NCBI RefSeq assembly: GCF_001653235.2
Contig: NC_035791.1
Location: 3,100,001-3,164,000 of the forward strand
Direction: 5' to 3'
DNA length: 64,000 nucleotides
DNA from: Pochonia chlamydosporia 170
Lineage: Eukaryota; Ascomycota; Sordariomycetes; Hypocreales; Clavicipitaceae
The position numbers were made by a program, and so were the translations under genes. Positions 13,127-24,511 of the stretch are shown piece by piece. Positions within the stretch are counted from its first letter, which is position 1; the number at the start of each line of letters is the position of its first letter. Under the pieces are notes generated by a model. The model worked only from the letters and a program-made list of their open reading frames with translations. It searched no databases and was not told where the DNA came from.

Positions 13127-16100
13127 ATGGGCAACATCACAAGCAGGCCCGACGACGGGCCCGCTCTGTATCTTAGAGATCAGAATAGATGTTCGTTCTG
13201 CCCCTACCAACTCTCTCCCGCTCCGAATGCCGACATTGCCATTCTCCTCCTTGTTGGTCTTTTACTGACTCTTCGCCGATTGCAGTGAGCATATCCTCGC
13301 TCGTCGTTACCAATTCACGGAAGCGCACTTCCATCAATATCGTTCCAAATGCATTTCCAGCGAGCAGAATAGCAGCCAGTCGTCTGTCTGGTGACATATC
13401 CCCTATAGAATATGTACAGGTATGCTCGGCCATTCTCGACAACTCTCAGGCGGGAGCGGGCTACATTTGTCACCATCTCTCAGCTTTGTTACCCTTAAAC
13501 CGTCACCTCCCCTAACTTCTGAATTACCAGGACCCCGAAGTGTCGAATAACTCCAGCAACCCACCAAACTTCCTTCTTAAACTCAACGGCGATGACGAAC
13601 TCGTCTTCACATTCACATTTGTTATTCGCCAGTCGCAAGCACCCGCTACCGGAGATTCTACGTCAACGGTCGTAGACACCAACATCTCAGGCTTAACCTT
13701 CGTTTGCGCCTCAACCCCCCGAGAGGTTTCGAACCTCGTCACCCGCGAGTTCCACGCCGATCCAAACCTTCACAAGAACGCCAATGTAGAATTAGTGGGC
13801 GATTACAGCACTGGGGGCAGCCCATCTGTATCTTTTGAATGGACCTGGAAGTGGAAGCCCCCTAAATCCCTTGAGGACAAGGGCGGCGGTTGGAGGAACT
13901 GCTGCAGCGTAAGATCGAGCCATTACCATGACGACTTGATTGTGACCGTATCCGCTGACCTGATTTGATGTTCAAGTTTGTCGAATACGATCCTCGAGCG
14001 CATCGTTTAGATACTCTAGCGAGCTTCTCCTACTTTGTTGCCAGTTCGTACCCCAAACGAGCTCCGTTGCCACGACAAGCTGAAAAGAGCCATAACTCTA
14101 ACTCTGTTTTCTAGGTCCAAGCTTGCCTCTCAGCCATCCCAGTTCTCCTTCACCGCAATTTCTATTGGGTTCGCCGCCCAAGATTCGAGTTGCGTCGACA
14201 CAGTCGGTCGAGTCTCGGCTGACTGGACTCGAAGTCGAAGAGCCCGCCTCTCCCCTTCTTGGACCAAATGAGAGCTTATCGCAGACGAACACGAACCAGA
14301 CGCAAGAGCCAGTCAAAGTTGACGTTCCGTGCCCTAGATATGACGACGATGTCACTGTAAGTGACGACGGCCCCGTATTTCGAGCAACTTTGAAAGCTTT
14401 GGAGCAAAAGACTGGCAATATGCGAGTCCAGATGAAGAAGGTTCTCAAGCGAGCAGAGCATGCACACTTGCAACAAATTGAAGCCAATGACGCTTTTGTC
14501 TCCTTCATGGATGCACTGCGTGAAGCTTCTGCCACAAATGCCAATGCCTTCCAGCCAGCTTTGGAACACTATTTTGATAAAATTGCACGCGAGGTCGTCG
14601 CCTATCAACGCCAGAACACGGCGAACCTACAAAAAATCATTATAGAGCCATTGAACAAGCTATATCAACTCGACATCAAGCAGGCAGAGTATAAAAAAAG
14701 GGACTTCGAGGAAGAAAGCAAAGATTATTACGCGTACGTATCTCGGTATCTGGGCCAACGACAAGATACAGTCAAGGCGAAGAAACTTGCCGACAGCGAC
14801 TCAAAATACCAAAACAAGCGACGGAATTTCGAACTGAAGAGATTCGACTACTCCAACTTCGTCCAGGACCTTCATGGAGGACGCAAGGAACAAGAAGTCC
14901 TGTCTCACTTGACCAAGTATGCAGACGCACAAACAAAAGGCTACTTGGCCACGGCGAAGAAGATTGAGGATTTCCTTCCCGAGCTGTCAGCCTTGTCCAC
15001 CGAAGTTCAAGAGGCAGACAAAGAGTACCAGTATCGACGTCGAGAGCGAGAGGAGAAACGGCGACAGCTGGAGAAGTCAAACACTCCATACCTGGAACCA
15101 GAGCAAGCCAGCCTCAACAGCTCCGCTCCGCTGACGTCGAGTTCGAACGGTAATGCCGGGAATACTTCCGACAGCGAACTTGGTCGTGCGGATAGCACGG
15201 GCTCGCAGATTAAGAATGCGATTGCCATCGGAGCTGGTGGGCAGGGAACCGTTCCCCAAGGTGTCGAATTATCGCGATCACCTGGAAGTCAGGGGCAATC
15301 GTCCTTGTCCAGCTCCACACAGGGAGCCAAGTTCAAGGGCTTCCGAGATCTGGAGGAGCGAGAAACTGCACAGACGGCGGTGAGTCAGCGAAAAGAAGGT
15401 CTACTGTGGTCACTCAACCGTCCCGGTGGCCATGTTGACCCACGAAACTTGAACAAACAAGGATGGCACAAGTAAGTTTCTCACTTTTCTACAAGTGCTC
15501 GCAGGGAGAAGGGCCTTGACATACCCCTGATTTTACCCTGAGGCTAACGGTACCCAGATTCTGGATTGTTTTGGATCAAGGGAAGCTGTCAGAATACAGC
15601 AACTGGAAGCAAAAGCTGGATCTGCACATGGACCCTATCGATTTGCGAATGGCTTCCGTCCGCGAAGCGCGTAACGCGGAACGCCGGTTTTGCTTTGAAG
15701 TTATAACGCCCAACTACAAGCGTGTTTACCAGGCAACATCTGAAGAAGACATGAACAGCTGGATTTTGTCCATTAATAACGCGCTGCAAAGTGCAATGGA
15801 AGGCCGTGGGGTCCCAGAGCGATCATCACCATCCAAGACACCTGGAGATTCGTCGCTTAAGAGGGATATCGGATCTATCTTGACCGGCAAGACCCAATCG
15901 CTGGGGCACGGCGCTCACTCACACCACCATTCCTCCTCGAATGCAGGAATTCCGCAGCGCAGAATAACAGTCGGCGCCAGACCTGGTGTGATTCGCACAA
16001 CAAGCTCAGGGTACGACGAGAATCCAGATAAACTGTTGCAAATGGTCCGCAACGCGGATCAGGGCAATTGTTGGTGCGCGGACTGCGGTTCCGGATCCAA

Positions 16101-16878
16101 GGTGGAATGGGTCTCGATCAACCTAGGTATAATTCTATGTATCGAATGCAGCGGCATCCACCGCTCTCTGGGTACGCATATCAGCAAAGTGCGGTCACTT
16201 ACACTTGACATCAAGTCCTTCACAATCGATATTGTCGAAGTTCTGTTGCTCATTGGAAATCGTGTATCGAACATGATTTGGGAGGCCAAGTTGGATCCGT
16301 CTACGAAACCAAATTCGCAAGCGACTCGAGAGCAACGATTGAGGTTTATCACTGCCAAATATGTGGACCGGGCCTACGTTGAGCCAATCTCGACAACTCT
16401 GTCAAGATATGCGACGCCAGACGAGACGTTACTGGCAGCAATCAAGAAGAACGAGATCCAGCAAGTCCTGTACGCCCTGGCACTGAAAGCGAACCCCAAT
16501 GTTGTGGACAAGATGCGGGGAACTCATGCAATTTGGCTGGCGCTGGCGGCGGCAGATCCAGCATCGCCGTCGCCAACACCGAGCGTAAACGCTTCTGAGG
16601 CAGAGGTCAAAGCTGTACCCTTCCCCGTGGCTGAACTGCTTACACAGAACGGCGCACAGATTCCAGGGTCGCTGCCAGCGTTTCCACTCGGTCGATATGC
16701 TCAGCAGTATTACGAACAAAAATTGGGCAAAGGCACCAATTCAGGACACGATGTTTTGGGCTCGCTGCCTCTTCACCTGAGCTCAAGCGATAGGCCGCAA
16801 CGAGAGAGGGAGGCGCGGCTGCAGAAACGCGTGAGTGCTGGCGGGCGACTAGCAAAGTCTCCCATACCCGAAAAATAG
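13127..16878 (+). CDS. BAR-PH-ArfGAP protein (ACAP/centaurin type)
   Basis: Six exons: 13127-13190, 13286-13419, 13531-13908, 13977-14043, 14115-15471 and 15558-16878, giving 1106 residues in one continuous frame. The N-terminal 215 residues are a fungal-specific part. A BAR-like coiled-coil region follows (about 300-540), then a PH domain (about 637-746, split by the last intron), then an ArfGAP domain (about 825-945). The ArfGAP zinc finger is visible as C-A-D-C, 17 residues, C-I-E-C, followed by the arginine finger in G-I-H-R-S-L-G. Degenerate ankyrin-like sequence lies near the C-terminus. Such proteins stimulate GTP hydrolysis on Arf at curved membranes in endosomal and Golgi traffic. 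The ATG at 13127 is chosen because the first exon, M-G-N-I-T-S-R-P, joins smoothly to exon 2; a short N-terminal exon like this is easily missed. Confidence 0.92.
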
Positions 16879-18650
16879 GAACACAGATTTTGGGATCGAT
16901 GGGCAAGCTTTGCTTTGTGCTATCACGTACATGACTTGTCTCGGCTGCGCAAGCTGTAGATGGCTAGCAACGAGACAAGATGCTATTATGTGTGAACGAC
17001 GTTGGTCTTTTCTTTTTCTTTCGTTTGACACGGACGGAGGTAATTGTCCTTTGTTGTTGTTGTTGTTTGCCATTGGCGCGTCAAGCACGAGGGTTCAAGT
17101 TCTACATGGAAACTTCTGGGCAGGTGAATTTACGTACTGGGCGTTTGGTAGGCAGACGTCGCTACGAGCGGCATTTGGCTTTTAGAGCACATTCGACCAC
17201 AAGCACACATGAGGAAGGAATCACAGATGGGGGAAGCGGTTTGCTCGGTATTGTATTGACCAAGTGGCCAAAATTCATATTAATAGCTTTAGGTTGCGGC
17301 GAAGGACCTCGGGAAACATTGGAAACCAGCCGACGTTTGAAGGGATGTGTAGGTACTAAGGAGACGTAGTTCTTAATGGTAATGAGCCAGAAGAGTCAAA
17401 TCTGGTCGCCCTCTATGTGTGGCTGTGTTGACTTTATGGTGTCTGACAACTGTCTGTATTACTTGCGATTCTGACGCTGTGAGGTGGGAGTAAAATTGTG
17501 CCAAAAAAGCCACTGGGCAAGATGGAGATATTTGGTTGAAGCATATCCTCAAATCCTCAAAGGGCCGGGCCGCTGTGGCGCCTCGTTCTGTGTGAGTGGA
17601 AGGATGACTCGAGCGACATCATGGAGTCGAGTTGAGTCCCGTCTCGTGACTAGGCTGTCACTTCGTTGTGGCACGTCTAGAACAAGTGTGACTGGATGCC
17701 ATGGCCAACGGCGAGTGACGAGTTCGCTCATGGTGGCTGGGCAGATTAGGGTTATTGCCCATGTCACGATGTTTGTTGGACGTTGCGTGTTGTTGGCTGT
17801 CGATGGATGGTGATGGTACAGGGAAGGCATGGGATTGGATGGGGCTACAAAGCACAAAACCCTTTAGACATGATTCACACAAGCTGTAAATTACTTTGCC
17901 GTTTAAGTTGTCTTTACCACGAGGTACCTTGAAAATCTATGATTTGGGCTGGGGAATCCGTGTCAAGGTCATCTGGTGAGTAGGCTACTTGACGTAGATA
18001 GGGCAGGTGACCTTTGTTGGAGCAGAATGGTGGTCATTCGGCGTCGTGTAACCAGCACCAACGATGGTGCACACAGCATGAGCTGCACGAGGGTATCCAG
18101 TTATGCTAACTTCTTTTCTCTTTTTGGCCACAAAATTGAATTTTGTCGATACAGGACTGGAGGTAATGGAATTTCACGGAGAGAGAGCTGTGTTGCCGTG
18201 AATGATTGGACTGGGTGGTCGTTGAAACGAAACCGACCGGTTGGCGGGTTTGCAGGTTGGCGGTTTGTGGGGGTTGCTGCCTTGGCTAGTGGCTGGTGAA
18301 CTGGGAGAGAAACCAAAGGCTATGAACTCTTGACCACCCACCCACCATTTGACAAAACCAGAGCAGACTGTTTGTCGGTTGACGGATGTGCCGACAGTGA
18401 GAGGTGCAAGGACATGGATCTTGGTTGTCGAGAGGTGTGGTTGTGATGACCCACTGCCGACAGCGAGCATGCAGCTGAGGAGATGGAGATGGAGAGATGG
18501 AGGCTCTGCTCTGGTCTTTGTTGCTGCTGCGCCCCGAGTGACATGGACTATGGAGTAGACCAGACTCATTTGATTCTCCCACCGAGTCGCCTGGTGTAAA
18601 TATGTCAAGTGCCAGGAACATGAGGAGGCGCAAACTGACCCAAGTGACGT

Positions 18651-18680
18651 CTGGTCTGGTCTGGTCTGGTCTGGTCTGGC
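18651..18680. repeat. CTGGT pentanucleotide repeat, 5 perfect copies plus 1 variant
   Basis: The tandem units are read directly; the sixth unit is CTGGC. The same CTGG word dominates other gaps in the window. Confidence 0.9.
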
Positions 18681-18970
18681 AGTCAGGGTGGACTAGCTTC
18701 GCCTCGTACCTGATGGATGGAAATGATTCGAAATCGAAGGCCCTTGTCCATCCTTTCCATGGTTCACGGCAAGCTCCCCAATGAACATTGAAGTGCACCT
18801 CGGAGTGCAAGTCAAGTGCTGAGCAAGCTCTCCACTGGGCTGAGTGCCATTCCCATTTCCATCAAATGCTCAAATGCTCCAAGCCCAGCTTTCCCCAGGC
18901 TAGGTCAAGCAGGCTCCCGCTCCATCCCATCCATCCACTTCACTTTACCTCCATGTCACTTCACTTGACT

Positions 18971-18995
18971 CCCATCCCATCCCATTCCATCCATC
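18971..18995. repeat. CCCAT/CCATT-type simple repeat
   Basis: Imperfect tandem CCCAT and CCATC units on the plus strand, about 150-200 bp upstream of the kinase start. Confidence 0.75.
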
Positions 18996-19160
18996 CAACA
19001 AGTGCCCACCCTCCATCACCAATTTTACTTTCCTCCAGGCACCCTCGTCCATTCTTCCGCGGTTCATAATCGTGAATTCCCCCAACATCACCTTTTTGAC
19101 CATACAACACCTCAAAACCCTTGATTGCCTTCTTTTGCACATTTCCAGGCCGCCGAGGAC

Positions 19161-21497
19161 ATGGCACCTCGCAACGAAAAGAGCCAATTGAAGCGCCAGC
19201 GCGTGAGTCTCCCTGCCTATCCTGCACCAGTTTGCGCACGCTTCCTCATGTTTCATCCGCATTCGCTCACCAACACACTTTTTTAATACAGGGTTCTCTG
19301 CCTGATGACGCGACGGAGTCCAAGAAACCTCGTAGATCAGATCGACTATCGTCGCAAATCGCTGGGGCCGCCGGCCACGACAAGACCCCCATCTCTAACA
19401 AGCAACATCTTCCATCACCAGTCACCCACTTCACCGCCGAGGACTCTAGTGATGTCTACAAGGAGGCTACTCCTACTCCCTCTGCAGGCAAGCTTGATGA
19501 AGTGACGCCGCGGAAAACAGACGAAGCTTGGCCACAGTCTCAGGCTTTGTCATCACCACCACAGGATACGCAGCCGTTGAGTCAGTTTGTCGACCGACAC
19601 CCTGCGCTTTCTGACGATGTAGAAGATGAGGTGAAGGAAGGTGTTTGGGGATATTTGGTGCCGCTGGACCCTAAGTACGGCGATAAGCCGTTGGTACTGA
19701 AGAGACGAAATGCCTGCCCTCTGCCCGACACCGTACAGGCTGCTGTTAATGGGGAGACCACACCGTTGAATAACAACAAAGCTGGCCCTATTAGAGCTGA
19801 AGAAGCTTATGAGCGCTCAAAGGTCAAGGGCGTTGCGTCGGGTGGTTATTTAATAGGTCGACATCCTGAATGTGGTACGTGTTGGACCATGACAGAGACG
19901 ATTACAAAGCCAGTGTGACTAACTGTTGGTGTGTTTCGGTTGTAGATGTCGTGGTCAACGAAGGCGTCGTTTCAAACCGCCACTGTCTACTATTTACAGA
20001 AAACAACGGCACAGACACCGTCGCCATCGTGGAGGACCTTTCCAGCAACGGCACCTATGTGAACGAGGCTATTGTTGGTCGTAATCAACGTCGCGAACTG
20101 GAGGACCAAGATGAGATTGCGGTCCACGGCAAAGCTAGGTTCGTGTTTAGGTATCCCCAGAGCCGGCACACCAGCGCCTTTTTGCAACAGTACACATTAT
20201 TAGAGAAGCTCGGCAAGGGCCATTTCGCCGAAGTGTACTTGTGCATAGAAAAGTCCACTGGCCAACGTTATGCCGTCAAGATCTTCACCAAGCCCCCGGG
20301 CATGGAAGACAAATCCAAGACTGAAGGTCTTCAACAAGAAATTGGTGTCTTGATGGGAGTCAGCCATCCGAATGTGTTGTGCCTCAAAGATACGTTCAAC
20401 GAGCGTGACCGCGTCTATCTTGTTCTGGAGTTGGCCTCCGAGGGCGAGCTCTTCAACTTCATTGTAATGAAGCAGAAGCTTACTGAGGACGAGACGAGGA
20501 AGTTGTTCCTGCAACTCTTCCAGGGCATCAAATATCTGGTATGTACAACTGGTTCATTCATCATCATGACGACGTGAGCCTTGCTGACAATCCGAATAGC
20601 ATGAACGCAATATCGTGCACCGAGATATCAAACCAGAGAATATTTTACTAACTGACAAGAACTTGCACGTCAAGTTGGCCGATTTTGGCCTCGCCAAGAT
20701 TATTGGCGAAGAGTCCTTCACCACCACTCTCTGTGGAACACCTAGCTATGTCGCGCCTGAAATTCTTGCCGATTCTAAGCAACGCAAGTACACCAAGGCT
20801 GTCGATATTTGGTCACTTGGTGTTGTGCTGTACATCTGCCTTTGCGGCTTCCCTCCATTCTCCGACGAGCTCTACTCCCGCGATTTCCCTTTCACTCTGT
20901 CACAACAGATTCGAAGTGGGCGATTTGACTACCCTTCCCCTTACTGGGATTCTGTTGGAGACCCAGCTCGTAAGTCAACCTTTACTTTTTGAGCCTGCAT
21001 TTGTTGCTGCATTTGTTCCATAGATGGTTTTTCGCTGACAAATGACAGTTGATCTCATCGACTCCATGCTGGTGGTTGACCCTGAGCGCAGGTTCACTGT
21101 GGATCAGTGCCTGGCTCACCCCTGGATGACTCAGAGCGGCCCTGCTGTAAATGACAGCACAGGAGGTCTTGTGGGAGGCATTGCTGGTCTCGAGGTCAAC
21201 CGTCGTGCCCCGGTTCGTGAGAGAACCTTGCTTGCAGCACTGAATTCAGTTCAGGTTACTGCTCAGGTCGCAGTTGGCGATGACAGATCGCCGGTAAAGG
21301 TGTTTTCTAAGAATCATCATCGAATCACGAATGCGTCAAAAGAGAAGGCACCAGATCATCATCGAGGGGCCGGAGAATTCATGGAGATGGGAGGTAAAGG
21401 AGACCAACAGCTTTTTGGCGACGACAGCGCAAGCATTTACACAACGGGTGCACCAGCAACCAAGGCTGGACAGAAGGGCAAGGCTCATGGTCGATAA
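19161..21497 (+). CDS. FHA-domain checkpoint kinase (Cds1/Chk2/PRD-4 type)
   Basis: Five exons: 19161-19202, 19292-19874, 19946-20538, 20600-20969 and 21049-21497, giving 678 residues. An N-terminal SQ/TQ cluster (SQ at 97, TQ at 107, SQ at 111, another SQ at 35) is followed by one FHA domain (about 197-285) with the G-R-H, S-N-R-H and S-S-N-G-T core. The Ser/Thr kinase domain (from about 291) has G-K-G-H-F-A-E-V, A-V-K, H-R-D-I-K-P-E-N, D-F-G and a C-G-T-P-S-Y-V-A-P-E activation segment. A single FHA followed by the kinase fits fission yeast Cds1 and Neurospora PRD-4 better than Rad53, which has two FHA domains. The known role is relay of replication and DNA-damage signals from ATM/ATR-type kinases; in Neurospora PRD-4 also resets the clock. 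Activity here is inferred from intact catalytic motifs. Confidence 0.92.
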
Positions 21498-22421
21498 ACG
21501 AGCCTGAATCGAAACGCGATTGATTTACTGAGAGGTTGGACAGTCCCAATCTCTCCTATTCCGCTCCCTCTTGGACAGACTTGTTTGGATCTCTTTTTTT
21601 TTTTTGTAGGCATTGCGCGATACACGGTTTGTTTTTACATGAGCATGTACATAGAGTCGCCGGCGCAAAGGGTTGTTGAGATAAGGTCTTTCATGTCTCT
21701 GTTGGCTACTGAATAATCTGAGTTCAAACGAAATAGGCACGGTGTTGTAAGGACTATTGAGGCGTCTAACTGCTTTGGTGGGATGCTTAGAATAGGAATG
21801 CTCATCCTACAACATGTGAGCCTAAAAGTTGGAATGAAAAATGATTGATTAGTACGGCATGAAATCTACGTTGACCTGCGTTTTGAGCTAGTTGCAGTTC
21901 CCTCGTCCTAGTACTACCCGTCTTTAGACATTGCAATACATCAAAGTGAAGCATTCGGCACAATTCATTGTCTCACGGCTTACAAAGCTTCGCACGTGCC
22001 AGGTCACATGTGGGGCTAAGCGAGGGCGGTGACTTCTAGCTCCCACACATTGAGAGCGGCAGAAAAATCGGCGGGGTGTGTGGAAGACTGTGAAGGACTC
22101 GACTCTCAGGCAAAGCCCCACCACAGGGCTATTCAGGCGTCGACCCTGCCAACCGTGCCAACGGACGCTCAACATCACATTTTCCGCTCGTCGAGTTCCA
22201 CCCCCTCCTTCCCTATTGTCTGTAGACGTCGTGCCTGCGATCGCGAGACCGCCCTCTTCCCGTCTCTCGCGTCAGTGGTCCTTTCTCTCCGTCGTTCAAC
22301 GTCCGAGGAGAGTTTGAACCTTTTTGCTTGTTTTCTTTCAAGCGAATCGATCGACGACAGCCAGACCGAGCCATCCCACCCACACCCCTCTTCGCGCGAG
22401 GCGAAGCCGAAAAATTTCACG
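21498..22421. other. Kinase 3' end and eIF3m 5' region
   Basis: The region contains a poly-T run near 21595-21606 and the eIF3m leader. From 22029 to 22421 the eIF3m reading frame is open without a stop for 131 codons, but the sequence looks like a C/T-rich 5' leader rather than protein. No separate gene is supported. Confidence 0.6.
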
Positions 22422-23732
22422 ATGACCGCCACCAAGAACAATGGGCAGCCGCAGCTGCTCTTCGTCGATGGAACCTTTGAGGAGCTAGCCAGGGAAATGG
22501 CTGAATACCTTAAGGCCGAGGAAGCTGCCCAGCTGCTGAGCAAGGATAAGGTGTCAAAGGAGGATGTTTTGGCCAAGTTGGTTGCTGCTTCAGCCGGTCT
22601 CAGCACCGTCCCCGAGAAGGAATATACCGCCGCTTCGAACCTCATGATCCACCTCGTTTTGCAGTCGGCCGACTCCAAGAAGTATTTGCAGACACTGTGC
22701 GCCAACCTCGCCAAGGTCCCTGTCAATTCGTCCATCCACGGCCCCGGATTGTCGCTGAATGCCCTGACGACCGTTTTCAACCTGCTCGCCCCGGAGGATG
22801 GTATCCGCGCACGCATCTTCCTCGAGATCATCAAGTTCCTGAGGGCACACGGCATGTTTGACAGCTTGCGGCTGTATCTGGACAAGCTGGGCGACTGGCT
22901 CGAGTCATGGGATGCTAGCGAGGAGATTGAGCGCATGATTTACGAAAACGTTGCCGAGGCGGCTCTGGAGGCTGGCGAGGAGTCCATCAGCTACGACTTT
23001 ATCCTCAAGGCGCTGCGGACGTTTGACGCCGACGAAAAGGACGAGATTACCTCTGAGGAGGCGCAAAGATTATCCCTGCGCGCCGTCAAGATGGCCATTC
23101 TGTCCAACACCTACTTCCTCTTCCATGACCTTCGTGTCATCCCTAGCGTGCAGGCCCTCAGCGACTCGCACCCCGTATACTCCCAGCTCCTCGACATCTT
23201 TGCCGAGCAAGACCTCGAGGACTACAACGACTTCAACGAGGAGCACGAAGGCTGGGTGGAGCAGCAGAAGCTCGACCACGAGAAGCTCCATCGCAAGATG
23301 CGCCTGCTCACGTTTGCCAGCCTCGCAGCCGCCACGCCCAGCCGCGAAATCGAGTACGCTAAGATCGCCAAGGCTCTGCAGATTCCCCAGGAGCACGTTG
23401 AGATGTGGGCTATTGACGTGATTCGCGCCGGCCTGGTGGAGGGCAAGCTCTCCCAGCAGCGCGGCATGTTCCTCGTGCACAAGGTCACGTACCGCGTGTT
23501 CGGACAGAAGCAGTACCAGGAGCTATCCACCCGCGTGGACCACTGGCGCACTACGCTCCAAAACGTTTTGGGCGTCCTGCGTCAAGAGCAAGCCAACGCC
23601 AAGACTCAGAAGGAGCGTGAGATTCAAGAACTGGAGCGCAAACTGAACAATGCAGGAATATCCGGTGGTCAGGGCGGTGGCAACCGACGACAACAGAACC
23701 AGCAACGCGAGAGGACTGACAATGACGACTAA
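22422..23732 (+). CDS. Eukaryotic translation initiation factor 3 subunit M (PCI domain)
   Basis: Intronless gene of 436 residues, the usual length for fungal eIF3m. The first two thirds are helical repeats and the last third holds a PCI/winged-helix domain (about 210-370), followed by a charged coiled coil (R-E-I-Q-E-L-E-R-K-L) and a Gly/Gln/Arg-rich tail. eIF3m is a subunit of the eIF3 complex that loads mRNA on the 40S ribosome in the cytosol. The ATG at 22422 is chosen because the next residues match the family start and the upstream in-frame sequence is Ser/Pro/Arg-rich and unlike it. The third-position G/C bias is strong, as expected for a highly expressed gene. Confidence 0.93.
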   Translation: MTATKNNGQPQLLFVDGTFEELAREMAEYLKAEEAAQLLSKDKVSKEDVLAKLVAASAGLSTVPEKEYTAASNLMIHLVLQSADSKKYLQTLCANLAKVPVNSSIHGPGLSLNALTTVFNLLAPEDGIRARIFLEIIKFLRAHGMFDSLRLYLDKLGDWLESWDASEEIERMIYENVAEAALEAGEESISYDFILKALRTFDADEKDEITSEEAQRLSLRAVKMAILSNTYFLFHDLRVIPSVQALSDSHPVYSQLLDIFAEQDLEDYNDFNEEHEGWVEQQKLDHEKLHRKMRLLTFASLAAATPSREIEYAKIAKALQIPQEHVEMWAIDVIRAGLVEGKLSQQRGMFLVHKVTYRVFGQKQYQELSTRVDHWRTTLQNVLGVLRQEQANAKTQKEREIQELERKLNNAGISGGQGGGNRRQQNQQRERTDNDD

Positions 23733-24511
23733 ACGATATCCCCATTTACACCAAACCCAACTGAATTAAAAGGAAAAGCCAACCAAAGATTAACAACATC
23801 TTCTTGCGGGGCCGGTTCAAGAAAAAAGTGATGAACAAGGTCACTGGTGACCGAGAATGGATCTCATGACGGGAGCAAAAAAGCAGGCATGGGGGACGTG
23901 GTGGTATCTTATACCAATGAAATAACTGTGTTAATAACGTCAAGTCGTTTGGGGACACAATAGCCTGACGATAACAAGACATGTGCAACGGGGAAACATT
24001 TTTATTTTTTTTGCGAATGGCGCAGCCGGTTTAGCATCATGCTTCTATTGAGAATAGAATCAATGAAGAGTTATAAAAAATTTGAAAATAACTACTTGTT
24101 CCTTTTTGCATGTCATGTGAAAACTGGATATGTATGGTGGTAAACCAGCCACCGGTATGCAACTTGTTATACATGCTATGCATGATATTATACGTAAGTG
24201 TGACCAGGGCCAGTAACGAAGCATCATCTTACATTTCTGTCTAAAACATAAAAGAAGAAAAGGTTTCGTGTCTCCCCATTACACTGTTCCTGATTCTGAC
24301 TCTGGAATCCACCCAGACACACACTCTCTTTCGATTCTATAATGGCATTTCTCTCTATCCCAAGTTTACAATAAAAGGAAAGAATAAAGGTAAAGGTACA
24401 GGAAAAAGGCCCGCCGCTCAAGCAAATAACAGGTGTGAGCAGCAACGGGCAACATTACGTGCTGTCCACCTGACATCAGATGTAGACATGACCAGCCAGA
24501 ATTACCGCGTA
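23733..24511. other. Convergent 3' intergenic region
   Basis: This lies between the 3' ends of eIF3m (+) and the uridylate kinase (-). It is A/T-richer than its surroundings, notably 24000-24210 with T-runs and ATGCATG-type words. Only 3' untranslated sequence is expected; no gene is seen. Confidence 0.65.

Larger units (their letters stand above)
16879..19160. other. 2.3 kb intergenic region
   Basis: This lies between the ArfGAP gene and the FHA kinase gene, both on the plus strand. It contains a CTGGT repeat (18651-18680) and a CCCAT-type run (18971-18995). The last 300 bp is C/T-rich, consistent with a promoter and 5' leader for the kinase. No gene is supported. Confidence 0.6.

Noticed and set aside
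17080..17105. GGTTCAAGTTC resembling a tRNA B-box
   Set aside because: No acceptor stem, anticodon arm or A-box can be folded around it.
18651..18680. Tandem repeats as a possible CRISPR array
   Set aside because: Units are contiguous 5-mers without spacers, in a eukaryotic genome.
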